A stretch of DNA of 64,000 nucleotides, from NCBI GenBank assembly GCA_947625735.1, contig CANQPL010000011.1, positions 1 to 64,000 on the forward strand, read 5' to 3'. Below are positions 51,217 to 59,489 of the stretch, piece by piece. The position numbers were made by a program, and so were the translations under genes. Every line of letters begins with the position of its first letter. Position 1 is the first letter of the stretch. The stretch is from an uncultured Clostridia bacterium. Its GTDB lineage: Bacteria; Bacillota; Clostridia; Oscillospirales; Ruminococcaceae. The notes under the pieces were generated by a model. It worked only from the letters and a program-made list of their open reading frames with translations, was not told the origin of the DNA and did no database searches.

Positions 51217-52115
51217 TAGAGCTTAAAGGAACAGTCAAGAAATTCGGGGATTTTACCGCTCTTGACGGGGTAGACCTAAGCATTCCCGCGGGTACGTCAT
51301 TCGGGCTGTTAGGCTCTAACGGAGCGGGCAAATCCACAATTCTGAGGCTGCTTTCGGGCATATACAGGGCGGACAGCGGCAGCGTTACTGTGGACGGCGA
51401 GAATGTTTTTGACAATGTGGACATCAAAAAAAGAGTTTTTTTCATCAATGACGAAACTGTGCAGTTCGGCAGCTTTACACTGAACACTCTGAAAAGCTAT
51501 TACAAGGGCTTCTATCCCAATTTCTCAGATGAGCTTTTTGAGGAGCTGAGGGGTATGGTAAAGCTCCCTGACAACAAGCGCATTGACCGCTTTTCAAAGG
51601 GCATGAAGCGTCAGGCTGTGGTCATTACGGGGCTTGCAAGTCAGGCGGATTTCCTGCTTCTTGACGAGGCTTTTGACGGTCTTGACCCTACTATGAGGAT
51701 AATCGTAAAACGTATGCTTGTTGATGCAATGCTTGACAGACAGCTGACTACTGTTATCTCCTCCCATAATTTAAAGGAGATTAACGAAGTCTGCGACAGT
51801 GTTGCTCTGCTTCATCAGGGCAGAATAATATTTAACAGGGATCTTGACAGCGTAAAGGGAAATATCCACAAGGTACAGGCAGTCTTTAAGGACGAGTATT
51901 CACGCAGCGACTTTGAAAAATACGATATTCTCCACTATGACCGCAGTCAGAGCGTTCATTACATCATTATGAAAGGTTCGGAGGAGGAAATAAGGGAAAA
52001 GCTCAGTGAAAAACAGCCGTTAGTGCTTGACCTTATCCCCCTTACGCTGGAGGAAATATTTATCTACGAAATGGAGGGACTGGGCTATGACGCAGGACAG
52101 CTCGATAAAGAATAA
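51213..52115 (+). CDS. ABC transporter ATP-binding protein
   Basis: A 300-residue ABC ATPase. Walker A is GLLGSNGAGKSTILRLLSG (about 31-49). The signature is RFSKGMKRQAVV, a variant of LSGGQ common in YtrB-like ATPases. Walker B is DFLLLDEAFDGLDP and the switch His is in VISSHNLKEI. The ~80-residue C-terminal part is family-typical. It pairs with the permease that starts inside its last codons (29-base overlap). Confidence 0.92.
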   Translation: MIELKGTVKKFGDFTALDGVDLSIPAGTSFGLLGSNGAGKSTILRLLSGIYRADSGSVTVDGENVFDNVDIKKRVFFINDETVQFGSFTLNTLKSYYKGFYPNFSDELFEELRGMVKLPDNKRIDRFSKGMKRQAVVITGLASQADFLLLDEAFDGLDPTMRIIVKRMLVDAMLDRQLTTVISSHNLKEINEVCDSVALLHQGRIIFNRDLDSVKGNIHKVQAVFKDEYSRSDFEKYDILHYDRSQSVHYIIMKGSEEEIREKLSEKQPLVLDLIPLTLEEIFIYEMEGLGYDAGQLDKE

Positions 52116-54624
52116 GACAAAAACACCCTTTTTTACAAAGGAAATGCTCCACAACGGCAGATCTGTGATCCGTGAAAATCTCAGACTTTTCATTGTGCTT
52201 TTAGTGCTTCACATGGTTGCTCTGCCGCTGATACTGACAATTATTATAATACAGCTTTACACTGTGGGAGAGCCGGAGATCACTCTTTATGCGGTTATCG
52301 GAGCGCTTTCCACCTGCGGCGCTGTGGCTGCGGGACTTATCTGCGCCCTTTGTGCAATGCCCTATCTTTACAAAAAATCGGTTGTGGATATGCGCCTTGC
52401 ACTGCCTATGACTACGGGGCAAAGGTTCGTTTCGGACTTTCTGGGAGGACTGTTTCTCTACTTCGGTCCCCTGCTTATTTCACAGGCAGTTACATGGATC
52501 CTCATGCTGATAGGACACATTACCTGTGACGGAAAAACATTTATTATAAAATATTACGACTATTACGAATCATACAGCAGCTTTTCATCAATGCCCCAAA
52601 ACACCTTTGAATGTCACATATTCGAGGAGTCTGCACCCTATCTTATAAAGAGCGTTGTGGGGGCTGCGGCTATAATGCTGATGTTCTATTCGCTGACAAT
52701 ACTTGTATCTGCCTGCTGCGGTGCAATATTTGAAAGCGCAGCATATTCCATACTTGCAAATCTGCTTATCCCCGGAGTTATTGTAACTCTCATCTATTCC
52801 TTTACTGCATATGTAATGGGATTTGATGCTATGTTTTACGTCTACAGGATAATACCCTACTGCTCACCCGCAGGAGGAGTGTTCGGACTTGTGAAAAGTC
52901 TGGAAAATTACGCCTATCCCGAAGATGCAGAAGGCTCAAGGCTGTACACAGGTCTTTACTTCTCAAAATGGCTTGTGATCTTCCTTTTGGTTACCGCCCT
53001 GATAATAGCCGCCTCATTCCTTATCTACAGAAAAAGAAAAGCGGAGGATACGGGAAAACCCGTTGTATTCGGAATATTTTACCATATCCTTATGGCTCTT
53101 ATCCTTGTGGAGATAAACTGCGGCTTTTTAATGTCAGGTGACGGCGGATTTAACGTAGATATGCTTTTCCCGCAGATAGTTGTTACTGCAATAATTTACC
53201 TTATTTTCCATGTAGTAAGCAACAGAGGATTTGCACACTTTAAAAGAGGAGTGATAAGCTACATTATTACTATGGCTGTTACTGTAGGCGCTCTCGTACT
53301 TGTGAACTCAACACAGATGTTCGGTGCAGGCGACTATATTCCCTCTGCGGACAGCGTAAGCGAGGTGTACACAAGCTACACGGGATATTTCGGCGAAGCA
53401 AACTCAATGAATGATTCCACTATAAAAAATATGTCAAAAATTACAGATACTGAAAATATACGGACTATCACCAAGGCACACGAAATGATAAAGGATCTCA
53501 GCAATAATTCTACCACATACGCAACTCCATACTACAATGGGGATCGGTTTGATGTGCTGTACAAGATGAAGTCGGGCAGAACCGTTCTCAGAAAATACAG
53601 GCTTTACGATGACGGACGAGAACTGCTCAGTACATTGGACTGCACAGAGGAATTCAAGCAGGTCCGTATAGATGATATAAACAGGCAGATAAACAACAGC
53701 ATGACCGAATATGAACACGATACTAAATACTATGCACAATATACCAATTACGCCTCTCTGTATCCTCAGTGGGCTTATAACGATTCAGACTACACAAGCG
53801 GAATTTCTATAGACGTAAATCGGCTGCCCGGGGATTTTTACGAAAAGCTGGGAGAAAATCTTGCCGCAGATATTATGGCAGAAACGGAAGATGATTATTT
53901 CACCCGTGACGGAGATATCTGGTTTTTCAAGGACACACTGGGTATTGACGGCGTTTCGGGAAGAGGTATTCCGGTAAAGGAGCATTTCACAAATACTCTT
54001 GATTATCTTGAAAGCGTGGGCTTTTCTCCGCTGCCGAAGGTGACAGGGAAAACTATCGACATAATGCAGAAGTCACATAACTGCTCCATCCGCTTGTCAG
54101 ACAGCACCATAGATGCAAAGCTGAGCGGCAGACAGAATATCACCTCCTCCGTTACCTATCACAGTGACCGTGCAGCGTACAACTATAATGAGCAGGATAT
54201 AAACGATTATTTCACTGATACGTACCTGTACAAGGACGAAATTGTGGAAATGATGTCCTATGCAAAAAAAGAGTATAGATCAGCCGATTCACGGTATACT
54301 ATAGGAGTGAACGGTAACTATGCTGTGATCCCCGCAAAATACACCGACAAGGCAAAGAATCTGTATATAGCGGTGGCTGCGTTTAATTTCGGTGACAGAA
54401 TGTATGCTGAGGGGGACTACTACTACGACTTCTACTCCGGTGATATACCATTGGAGGAACACCCCGACAGCAGCGGTTATATCGACGGCGATTACCTGAA
54501 ATATATCAGGGCATTTATTGAGGTTTACAGCAAAGATGATCTTTGTAATGCACTGGGCGAAGAAACAGGCACAGCAGTCTATGAAGCAATGACAGAATAT
54601 GCAAGTCGGTATGCGGAGGAATAA
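52087..54624 (+). CDS. ABC-2-type transporter permease with large extracytoplasmic domain
   Basis: The ATG at 52087 (MTQDSSIKNK) has GGAGGG ahead and is preferred over an earlier in-frame ATG deep inside the ATPase gene. The 845-residue product has membrane helices in the first ~420 residues (LFIVLLVLHMVALPLILTII, LSTCGAVAAGLICALCAMPY, several more, and GVISYIITMAVTVGALVLVN near 400). About 425 mostly soluble, Tyr- and Asp-rich residues follow. The long tail probably lies outside the cell and is unusual for such permeases. Cargo unknown; YtrBCDEF-type systems are often tied to cell-envelope stress. Confidence 0.8.
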   Translation: MTQDSSIKNKTKTPFFTKEMLHNGRSVIRENLRLFIVLLVLHMVALPLILTIIIIQLYTVGEPEITLYAVIGALSTCGAVAAGLICALCAMPYLYKKSVVDMRLALPMTTGQRFVSDFLGGLFLYFGPLLISQAVTWILMLIGHITCDGKTFIIKYYDYYESYSSFSSMPQNTFECHIFEESAPYLIKSVVGAAAIMLMFYSLTILVSACCGAIFESAAYSILANLLIPGVIVTLIYSFTAYVMGFDAMFYVYRIIPYCSPAGGVFGLVKSLENYAYPEDAEGSRLYTGLYFSKWLVIFLLVTALIIAASFLIYRKRKAEDTGKPVVFGIFYHILMALILVEINCGFLMSGDGGFNVDMLFPQIVVTAIIYLIFHVVSNRGFAHFKRGVISYIITMAVTVGALVLVNSTQMFGAGDYIPSADSVSEVYTSYTGYFGEANSMNDSTIKNMSKITDTENIRTITKAHEMIKDLSNNSTTYATPYYNGDRFDVLYKMKSGRTVLRKYRLYDDGRELLSTLDCTEEFKQVRIDDINRQINNSMTEYEHDTKYYAQYTNYASLYPQWAYNDSDYTSGISIDVNRLPGDFYEKLGENLAADIMAETEDDYFTRDGDIWFFKDTLGIDGVSGRGIPVKEHFTNTLDYLESVGFSPLPKVTGKTIDIMQKSHNCSIRLSDSTIDAKLSGRQNITSSVTYHSDRAAYNYNEQDINDYFTDTYLYKDEIVEMMSYAKKEYRSADSRYTIGVNGNYAVIPAKYTDKAKNLYIAVAAFNFGDRMYAEGDYYYDFYSGDIPLEEHPDSSGYIDGDYLKYIRAFIEVYSKDDLCNALGEETGTAVYEAMTEYASRYAEE

Positions 54625-54659
54625 TACCCTCAACCGGGTTTGCGTTTTAATGTGGGTAG

Positions 54660-54735
54660 CGCATGATAAAGCCGTTCACTCTTTTTGCAAAGAGCAAATT
54701 ACGGATAGCATCACGCAGGGGGCATAAGCCCTGCG
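54660..54735 (+). promoter_or_regulatory. Structured stretch ahead of the lipoprotein gene
   Basis: CTCTTTTTGCAAAGAG (54679-54694) and CGCAGGG-GGCATAAG-CCCTGCG (54714-54735) are two hairpins in sequence. The second ends just before GGAAAGGA, the ribosome binding site. The first may be enclosed by a GCCGT/ACGG pairing. It might be a terminator for the ABC operon, a translational control element or a riboswitch; I cannot match it to a known class. Confidence 0.45.
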
Positions 54736-54750
54736 GGAAAGGACGACCCA

Positions 54751-55131
54751 ATGAGAAACAGGAGCTTTTACCCCATACTTGCGGCAGGAGCGGCGGCGCT
54801 TATGCTGACTGCGTGCAGCAATGATGCGGGCAGCGATACCTCGGATACAAACACATCTGCATCGGAAACTACAGAATCAAGCGTATCTGATGTGACGGCA
54901 ATTATAGACGATAACCCCGGAAGATCAAGAGATGTTGACGGAGACGGATTCGTTGAGGACGTGACACAGGCAGCAGATGACGGCAGCAATGCGGACAATA
55001 TCGTAAGAGATGCCGCAGACGGTGCAGAGGACATTGTAGATGATGCGGTGACGGCAGTCAGCGATATTGCAGACGATCTCAGTCCCGAAGAGCATGACGA
55101 AAGCACAATGACAACAACGCAAAGCAATTAG
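54751..55131 (+). CDS. Small acidic lipoprotein
   Basis: A 126-residue protein with a lipoprotein signal (YPILAAGAAALMLTAC; lipobox LTAC with Cys at about 22). The mature part is Asp/Ser/Thr-rich and probably disordered (SDTSDTNTSASETTESSVSD). DVDGDGFVED (about 63-72) resembles a calcium-binding loop. No enzyme signature. It may be part of the upstream ABC operon or separate. Confidence 0.75.
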   Translation: MRNRSFYPILAAGAAALMLTACSNDAGSDTSDTNTSASETTESSVSDVTAIIDDNPGRSRDVDGDGFVEDVTQAADDGSNADNIVRDAADGAEDIVDDAVTAVSDIADDLSPEEHDESTMTTTQSN

Positions 55132-55165
55132 AAAAAGCCGTTGCTGCAAAAAAGCAGCAACGGCT
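55132..55165 (-). terminator. asnB terminator
   Basis: AGCCGTTGCTGC (55136-55147) / GCAGCAACGGCT (55154-55165) is perfect with a 6-base loop. The T-run is on the minus strand (complement of AGAAAAAG), so it chiefly serves asnB; it also follows the lipoprotein stop directly. Confidence 0.85.
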
Positions 55166-55239
55166 GAGCTTTACATAAACTGTCCATATTAGCGGCTGAG
55201 GGGGCATTAACGCACTGCTCCTTATCCTCATTTCATCTT

Positions 55240-57075
55240 TTAAATTCCCTTTCCGAAATAAACATCATACCATTTAAGGAAAATGAATACAGTCCATATT
55301 TTGCGGCTGTTATCGTATTTTCCCGAACGGTGATCGTCAAGGAGCTTTAAAAGCGGCTCTGTATTGAAAAAGCTCTGCGCCGCTTTGGAGGTGAACGCCT
55401 CCTTGACTATTCCGTAATATTTATCCTCTTTAAGCCATACCCTTATAGGCACGGGAAATCCCAGCTTTTTCTTGTTGGCTGTTTTTTCGGGAGCGGCTCT
55501 GAGAGCTGCCTTTCTCATGGCGAGCTTTGTATTCTCGGTGCTTACCCTGTATTTCCACGGTATCTGCTCCGCCAGTGCCATTACTTCTTTATCAAGGAAA
55601 GGCACTCTCAGCTCCAGAGAATTTGCCATAGACATTTTATCGGCTTTGAGCAGGATATCCCCTGTCATCCAGAGGTGAAGATCAAGATACTGCATTTTTG
55701 TTATCTGATCCTTGTCCTTTACCTTCTCGTAAAATGGCGCTGTTATCTGCGTAGGATCGGGAGCGGAGGTGTTTATTTTAAGCAGCTTTTTCCGCTCTGC
55801 GGGAGTAAACATATAAGCATTGCCTATAAAGCGTTCTTCAAGCTCCTTGCCGTTTCGCACAAGGAAATTCACTCCCCTTTTTGCAGGCAGATGCTCCGCA
55901 GCAATGCCTATTCCCCGCCTTAACGCCTTTGGCAGGGACTTGTATGCATGAGAACCCAAAGGCTCCTTATAAACGTTATACCCTCCGAAGATCTCGTCTG
56001 CTCCCTCTCCCGAAAGCACTACCTTAACATACTCAGATGCCTTGCGGCACACGAAATACAGGGCTATACATGAGGGGTCTGCAAGAGGTTCGTCCATGTG
56101 GTACTGTATGCGTGAGATGTTGTCCCAGTATTCTTCGGGGGTTATCACCTTGCTTATATTTTCCTTGCCGATATAGCCCGAAAATTCCTTTGCCCAGCCT
56201 ATTTCATTATAGCGTTCGTCCTCTCCAAAGCCTACAGTAAAGGTCTTATCCACATTGGCGACTGATGCCACGTAGCTTGAATCCACGCCGCTTGAAAGGA
56301 AGCTGCCTACCTCAACATCGGCTATTTTATGAGCCTCCACAGAATTTTTGAAAGTGTCTGAGATGCGGTCTACCCATTCGTCCATATCGGGGGTGTTATC
56401 CTCGTTAAAGTGTATATCCCAGTAGCGTTTTATCTCCATTCTGCCGTCCTTAAACCTGAAAAAATGTGCGGGCAGGAGCTTGAACACGTTTGAGAAAAAT
56501 GTTTCCTCGGTAGGTGAATACTGGAATGTAAGATAATTTTCAAGAGCGGCAGTATTTAACTCCTTTTTGAAATCAGGGTGAGGCAGAAAAGCCTTTATCT
56601 CCGAACCGAAAAGGAACGTATCCCCCATTCTTGCATAATAAAAAGGCTTGATGCCGAAAAAGTCCCTTGCTCCGAAAAGCTCCTTTGTATTTTTATCCCA
56701 GATAACAAATGCAAACATACCTCTGAGCTTTGTAAGCAGCTTTTCTCCGTACTCCTCGTAGCCGTGGAGCAGCACCTCAGAATCGGTGTTTGTGGTAAAG
56801 ACATGACCCTTTTTCAGAAGCTCCTCACGAATGCTCCTGTAGTTATATATCTCCCCGTTAAAAAGCAGCACCTTTGACTTATCCTCATTGAATATAGGCT
56901 GATCGCCGCTGTCGGTGATATCAATAATTGAAAGCCGTCTGAATCCCAGAGCGATGCCCTCATCTATATAGCGTCCCTCAGAATCAGGTCCGCGGTGTAT
57001 TATCTTATTCATCATCTCGCCCAGCACTCTGTTGGAATCATTGATCCTATTGGTAAAGCCCACGAATCCGCACAT
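55240..57075 (-). CDS. asnB: Glutamine-hydrolysing asparagine synthetase
   Basis: AsnB, 611 residues. It makes asparagine from aspartate, glutamine and ATP. The N-terminal glutaminase domain begins MCGFVGFTNRINDS (Cys2 nucleophile after Met removal) and has IIHRGPDSEGRY and LLFNGEIYNYRSIREELLKK. The synthetase domain has SFLSSGVDSSYVASVANVD (PPi loop; usually SGGVDSS, here SSGVDSS) and VLSGEGADEIFGGYNVYKE. The C-terminus TKLAMRKAALRAAPEKTANK, KKLGFPVPIRVWL is family-typical. Some relatives act in amidation of peptidoglycan or other compounds, so strict asparagine synthesis is not proven. Confidence 0.92.
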   Translation of the reverse strand: MCGFVGFTNRINDSNRVLGEMMNKIIHRGPDSEGRYIDEGIALGFRRLSIIDITDSGDQPIFNEDKSKVLLFNGEIYNYRSIREELLKKGHVFTTNTDSEVLLHGYEEYGEKLLTKLRGMFAFVIWDKNTKELFGARDFFGIKPFYYARMGDTFLFGSEIKAFLPHPDFKKELNTAALENYLTFQYSPTEETFFSNVFKLLPAHFFRFKDGRMEIKRYWDIHFNEDNTPDMDEWVDRISDTFKNSVEAHKIADVEVGSFLSSGVDSSYVASVANVDKTFTVGFGEDERYNEIGWAKEFSGYIGKENISKVITPEEYWDNISRIQYHMDEPLADPSCIALYFVCRKASEYVKVVLSGEGADEIFGGYNVYKEPLGSHAYKSLPKALRRGIGIAAEHLPAKRGVNFLVRNGKELEERFIGNAYMFTPAERKKLLKINTSAPDPTQITAPFYEKVKDKDQITKMQYLDLHLWMTGDILLKADKMSMANSLELRVPFLDKEVMALAEQIPWKYRVSTENTKLAMRKAALRAAPEKTANKKKLGFPVPIRVWLKEDKYYGIVKEAFTSKAAQSFFNTEPLLKLLDDHRSGKYDNSRKIWTVFIFLKWYDVYFGKGI

Positions 57076-57539
57076 ACTATCATCTCCGAAATCTTTTTTA
57101 AAATATATATTTTTATAGTGGACAGGATATGCCCTCCTATAATATCATACCATTTTTTTCATGAAAGGTCAAGGGAAAATCAGGAAATTACATGAACATT
57201 TTACCCTGCTCTTAATACGTGCACATATTCACAAATATGTGTACATATTTACAAAAGATTTACATTCCTTATATGACGATATACCTTGACAGGAGAGGTA
57301 TATCATGTTATAATATATCAAAAATCAACCGTTTCTTTGTTACACAGCCAAAAAAGCAAATACAACAAAAATAAATCTGTTATTTTGTACATGATAACGA
57401 TAATTATGAATTTTTTGTAAAAACACCGGTCCGAATGAAATATTTTGCTTTTTTAAAGCGTTTATATAATAGAAAGAAAAAACAAGCAAAAAAGACAGCT
57501 TATTACATAAAACGGAAGAAGTAAAAGGAGGAAAAACAA
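57076..57539 (+). promoter_or_regulatory. Intergenic stretch with promoter and palindromic operator
   Basis: TTGACA (57286-57291), a 17-base gap and TATAAT (57309-57314) give a consensus promoter. GATATACC (57278-57285) and GGTATATC (57297-57304) flank the -35 box as a perfect 8-bp inverted repeat, a probable operator. A 220-base leader follows to the response regulator gene; a second TATAAT at 57465-57470 lacks a well-spaced -35 box. No gene is seen in the stretch. Confidence 0.75.
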
Positions 57540-58325
57540 ATGTCAGGAAGTATACTGATAAGCTCAGGAGGGGGACTTACAAGAACCGAAAACCGCCCTA
57601 ACATCATTATATCCGATATCCGTAAAGCGCCGGGCGATGAAAAAAACGATCTTGCAAGACTTCTTGCAAGAGAGGAGATAAATGTCTGCTGCACCGACAG
57701 CGAAGCGGAAATACTTTCGGGTATTTGCTCAGGTGAAGATCGGCATATGGTGATAATCCGTGACGGCGGACTTGCCGCTCCCGCCTTTGATATTATAGAG
57801 AGCATAAGAAAATTTTCCGATATTCCCCTGCTGACAGTTTCCGATGATTGCAGCGAAATTTACCGCATCATGGCACTGAGCAAGGGCGCAGACGCGTGCA
57901 TGAGCGCAGGGGATATGCATCACTTTGAGTCCTTTGAGTTCAAGGCAAGGGTAGTCTCCATGCTCCGCCGCTATGTGGGAATGAACCCGGGTACTCCCAT
58001 AAAAAAGCCCCTCCTCGGGGATACACTTATAAACGGCGAGCTTACCGTTGACCGCCGCCGCAGAGAGGTTTACTCGGGGGGCGTACGTATACGCATGACC
58101 TCAATAGAATACGGCATTATCGAATATCTTATGGAAAACTGCGGCGATGTCTGCACCGTAGAGGATATTTACCGCCGTGTATGGCAGGATACGCCCTACT
58201 GCGTAAGAAAAACGGTTGTAGAGCATATCCGCCGTATCCGCTCCAAAATAGAGCCCGATCCCCATAACCCTTGCTATATCAAGGTGGTTTTCGGTATCGG
58301 CTATAAAATGGAAAAAGCGGGTTGA
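57540..58325 (+). CDS. OmpR-type response regulator with degenerate receiver
   Basis: A 261-residue protein. The first ~150 residues have receiver-like order (NIIISDIRKAPG, MVIIRDGGLAAPAFDIIESI with a possible phospho-Asp in RDGG, IPLLTVSDDCSEIYRIMALS). The Lys of the K-P pair is missing (ACMSAGD), so signalling by phosphate is doubtful. The C-terminal ~95 residues are an OmpR winged helix (GELTVDRRRREVYSGGVRIR, MTSIEYGIIEYLMENCGDVC, VVEHIRRIRSKIEPDPHNPC, VFGIGYKMEKA). No histidine kinase is adjacent. AAAAGGAGG precedes the ATG. Confidence 0.85.
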   Translation: MSGSILISSGGGLTRTENRPNIIISDIRKAPGDEKNDLARLLAREEINVCCTDSEAEILSGICSGEDRHMVIIRDGGLAAPAFDIIESIRKFSDIPLLTVSDDCSEIYRIMALSKGADACMSAGDMHHFESFEFKARVVSMLRRYVGMNPGTPIKKPLLGDTLINGELTVDRRRREVYSGGVRIRMTSIEYGIIEYLMENCGDVCTVEDIYRRVWQDTPYCVRKTVVEHIRRIRSKIEPDPHNPCYIKVVFGIGYKMEKAG

Positions 58326-58365
58326 TCTGTGACAACTACGATATATCTTTTCTCTCCTTAAAATG

Positions 58366-58409
58366 AAAGCGGTGCAGCCGTTATGCCGACTGCGCCGCTT
58401 TTATTTTTT
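58366..58409 (+). terminator. Terminator after the response regulator
   Basis: AAAGCGGTGCAG (58366-58377) / CTGCGCCGCTTT (58390-58401) pair with one G-U, followed by TTATTTTTT. Confidence 0.85.
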
Positions 58410-58410
58410 A

Positions 58411-58683
58411 GAGGATAGAGGGCAGAGGATAGAGGATAGAAGGCAGAGTGCTGACTCTGTTTTTTGTGCGTTTACCGTCAGGAGGTTGAGAATTGAGAGT
58501 GGAGTGATAAGGGTTGGGATATTAAAGATTTAACTCATCATTTTGCATTGCAGCAAATAAACGTTACCGGGTTACTATTGAAATTTTCACTCAAAATTTA
58601 CCAACGACCCGGCTGCGGTCACTGACCGCCGACATGCAAGCGGGGTCACCCCGCCGACCCGGCTGCGGTCACTGACCGCCGGG
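58411..58683. repeat. Purine-rich tandem run and GC-rich repeat copy
   Basis: 58411-58450 is a run of AGAGGATAGAGGGCAG-type units with no coding frame. 58566-58683 holds GGGTTACTATTGAAATTTTC, then TTACCAACGACCCGGCTGCG and two copies of GGTCACTGACCGCCG. The same order recurs at 61448-61521 in the same orientation. The two direct copies, about 2.9 kb apart, bracket the next two genes. Confidence 0.75.
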
Positions 58684-58684
58684 C

Positions 58685-59338
58685 TTATTTTTTCACCCAC
58701 ATATATTTTGGAGTACGGGGAGCATAGGTGAATGTGTCTGATTCTCCGCAATAACCGCATACGCCCATACGGGGAGAATTGGTTACAGGAAGAAATACTG
58801 TATCGGGATCGGTGTTTTTTTCGGCACATTTCCTGCAGTAAAAGGGATCCTTATTTTCATAGTCCTGAACGTCAATAAGCACTGCGGGACTTGCGCATTC
58901 ACGGCAGATAAATTTTATAGGGGCATTGCGGGCAAGAAGTCTGACACCACGCTGCTGACTGCGGTAAACAGTGCCGATAAAAGTAATAAGAGTTTCGGTT
59001 GTGCTGCCGAAATCATACTCATGCAGAAGAACATCTCCGTCATTAAAATTTCCGATCCTTACACTCATGCCGACCTCTCCGCAGCCGTTGCTGAATGCAC
59101 TCATGTGACCGCAGCATTCAAGCCATATTTTTCTGAGAAAGCCGTCAAGGGTTTTCAAGGTCGATGACAGTGGGATATCGACATAGAGCCAGTAATTTTT
59201 ATCCTCAGAACCCTCGATCTTCAGAAGTCTGCACTCCTGACCCTGCTCGGGACAATGCACCTTCAGAATATGATTTTTCATAGCGGTCTTGCCCAATTCC
59301 TTGCCGCACAGATAGCAGTTTCCTTTTGTGGCAGCCAT
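58685..59338 (-). CDS. Zinc-ribbon protein with pRiA4b ORF-3-like domain
   Basis: A 217-residue protein. The N-terminus has a C2-type finger (CYLCGKELGKTAMKNHILKVHC, shown here only as CYLCG and H-x4-H/C spacing). The middle part (YWLYVDIPLSSTLKTLDGFL, RKIWLECCGHMSAF, LLHEYDFGSTTETLITFIG, residues ~50-125) matches the plasmid pRiA4b ORF-3 family, first known from mobile elements. Three further CxxC pairs (CREC, CRKC, CGYCG) near the C-terminus suggest more zinc sites. Function unknown; binding of nucleic acid is plausible. It lies between direct repeats with the sigma factor gene. Confidence 0.7.
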   Translation of the reverse strand: MAATKGNCYLCGKELGKTAMKNHILKVHCPEQGQECRLLKIEGSEDKNYWLYVDIPLSSTLKTLDGFLRKIWLECCGHMSAFSNGCGEVGMSVRIGNFNDGDVLLHEYDFGSTTETLITFIGTVYRSQQRGVRLLARNAPIKFICRECASPAVLIDVQDYENKDPFYCRKCAEKNTDPDTVFLPVTNSPRMGVCGYCGESDTFTYAPRTPKYMWVKK

Positions 59339-59489
59339 ATTTTATTCTCCTTCCGCATTGATACGATGTAAGATTTTCTGCTGACATTATACCATATCCC
59401 ACAGGATATGTCAAGTTTTTTCATATCCTGCTCACATATTTTTTCTATAAATTCAAGCTCACATCATAACCCGAAAGTGCTGCCCTAAA

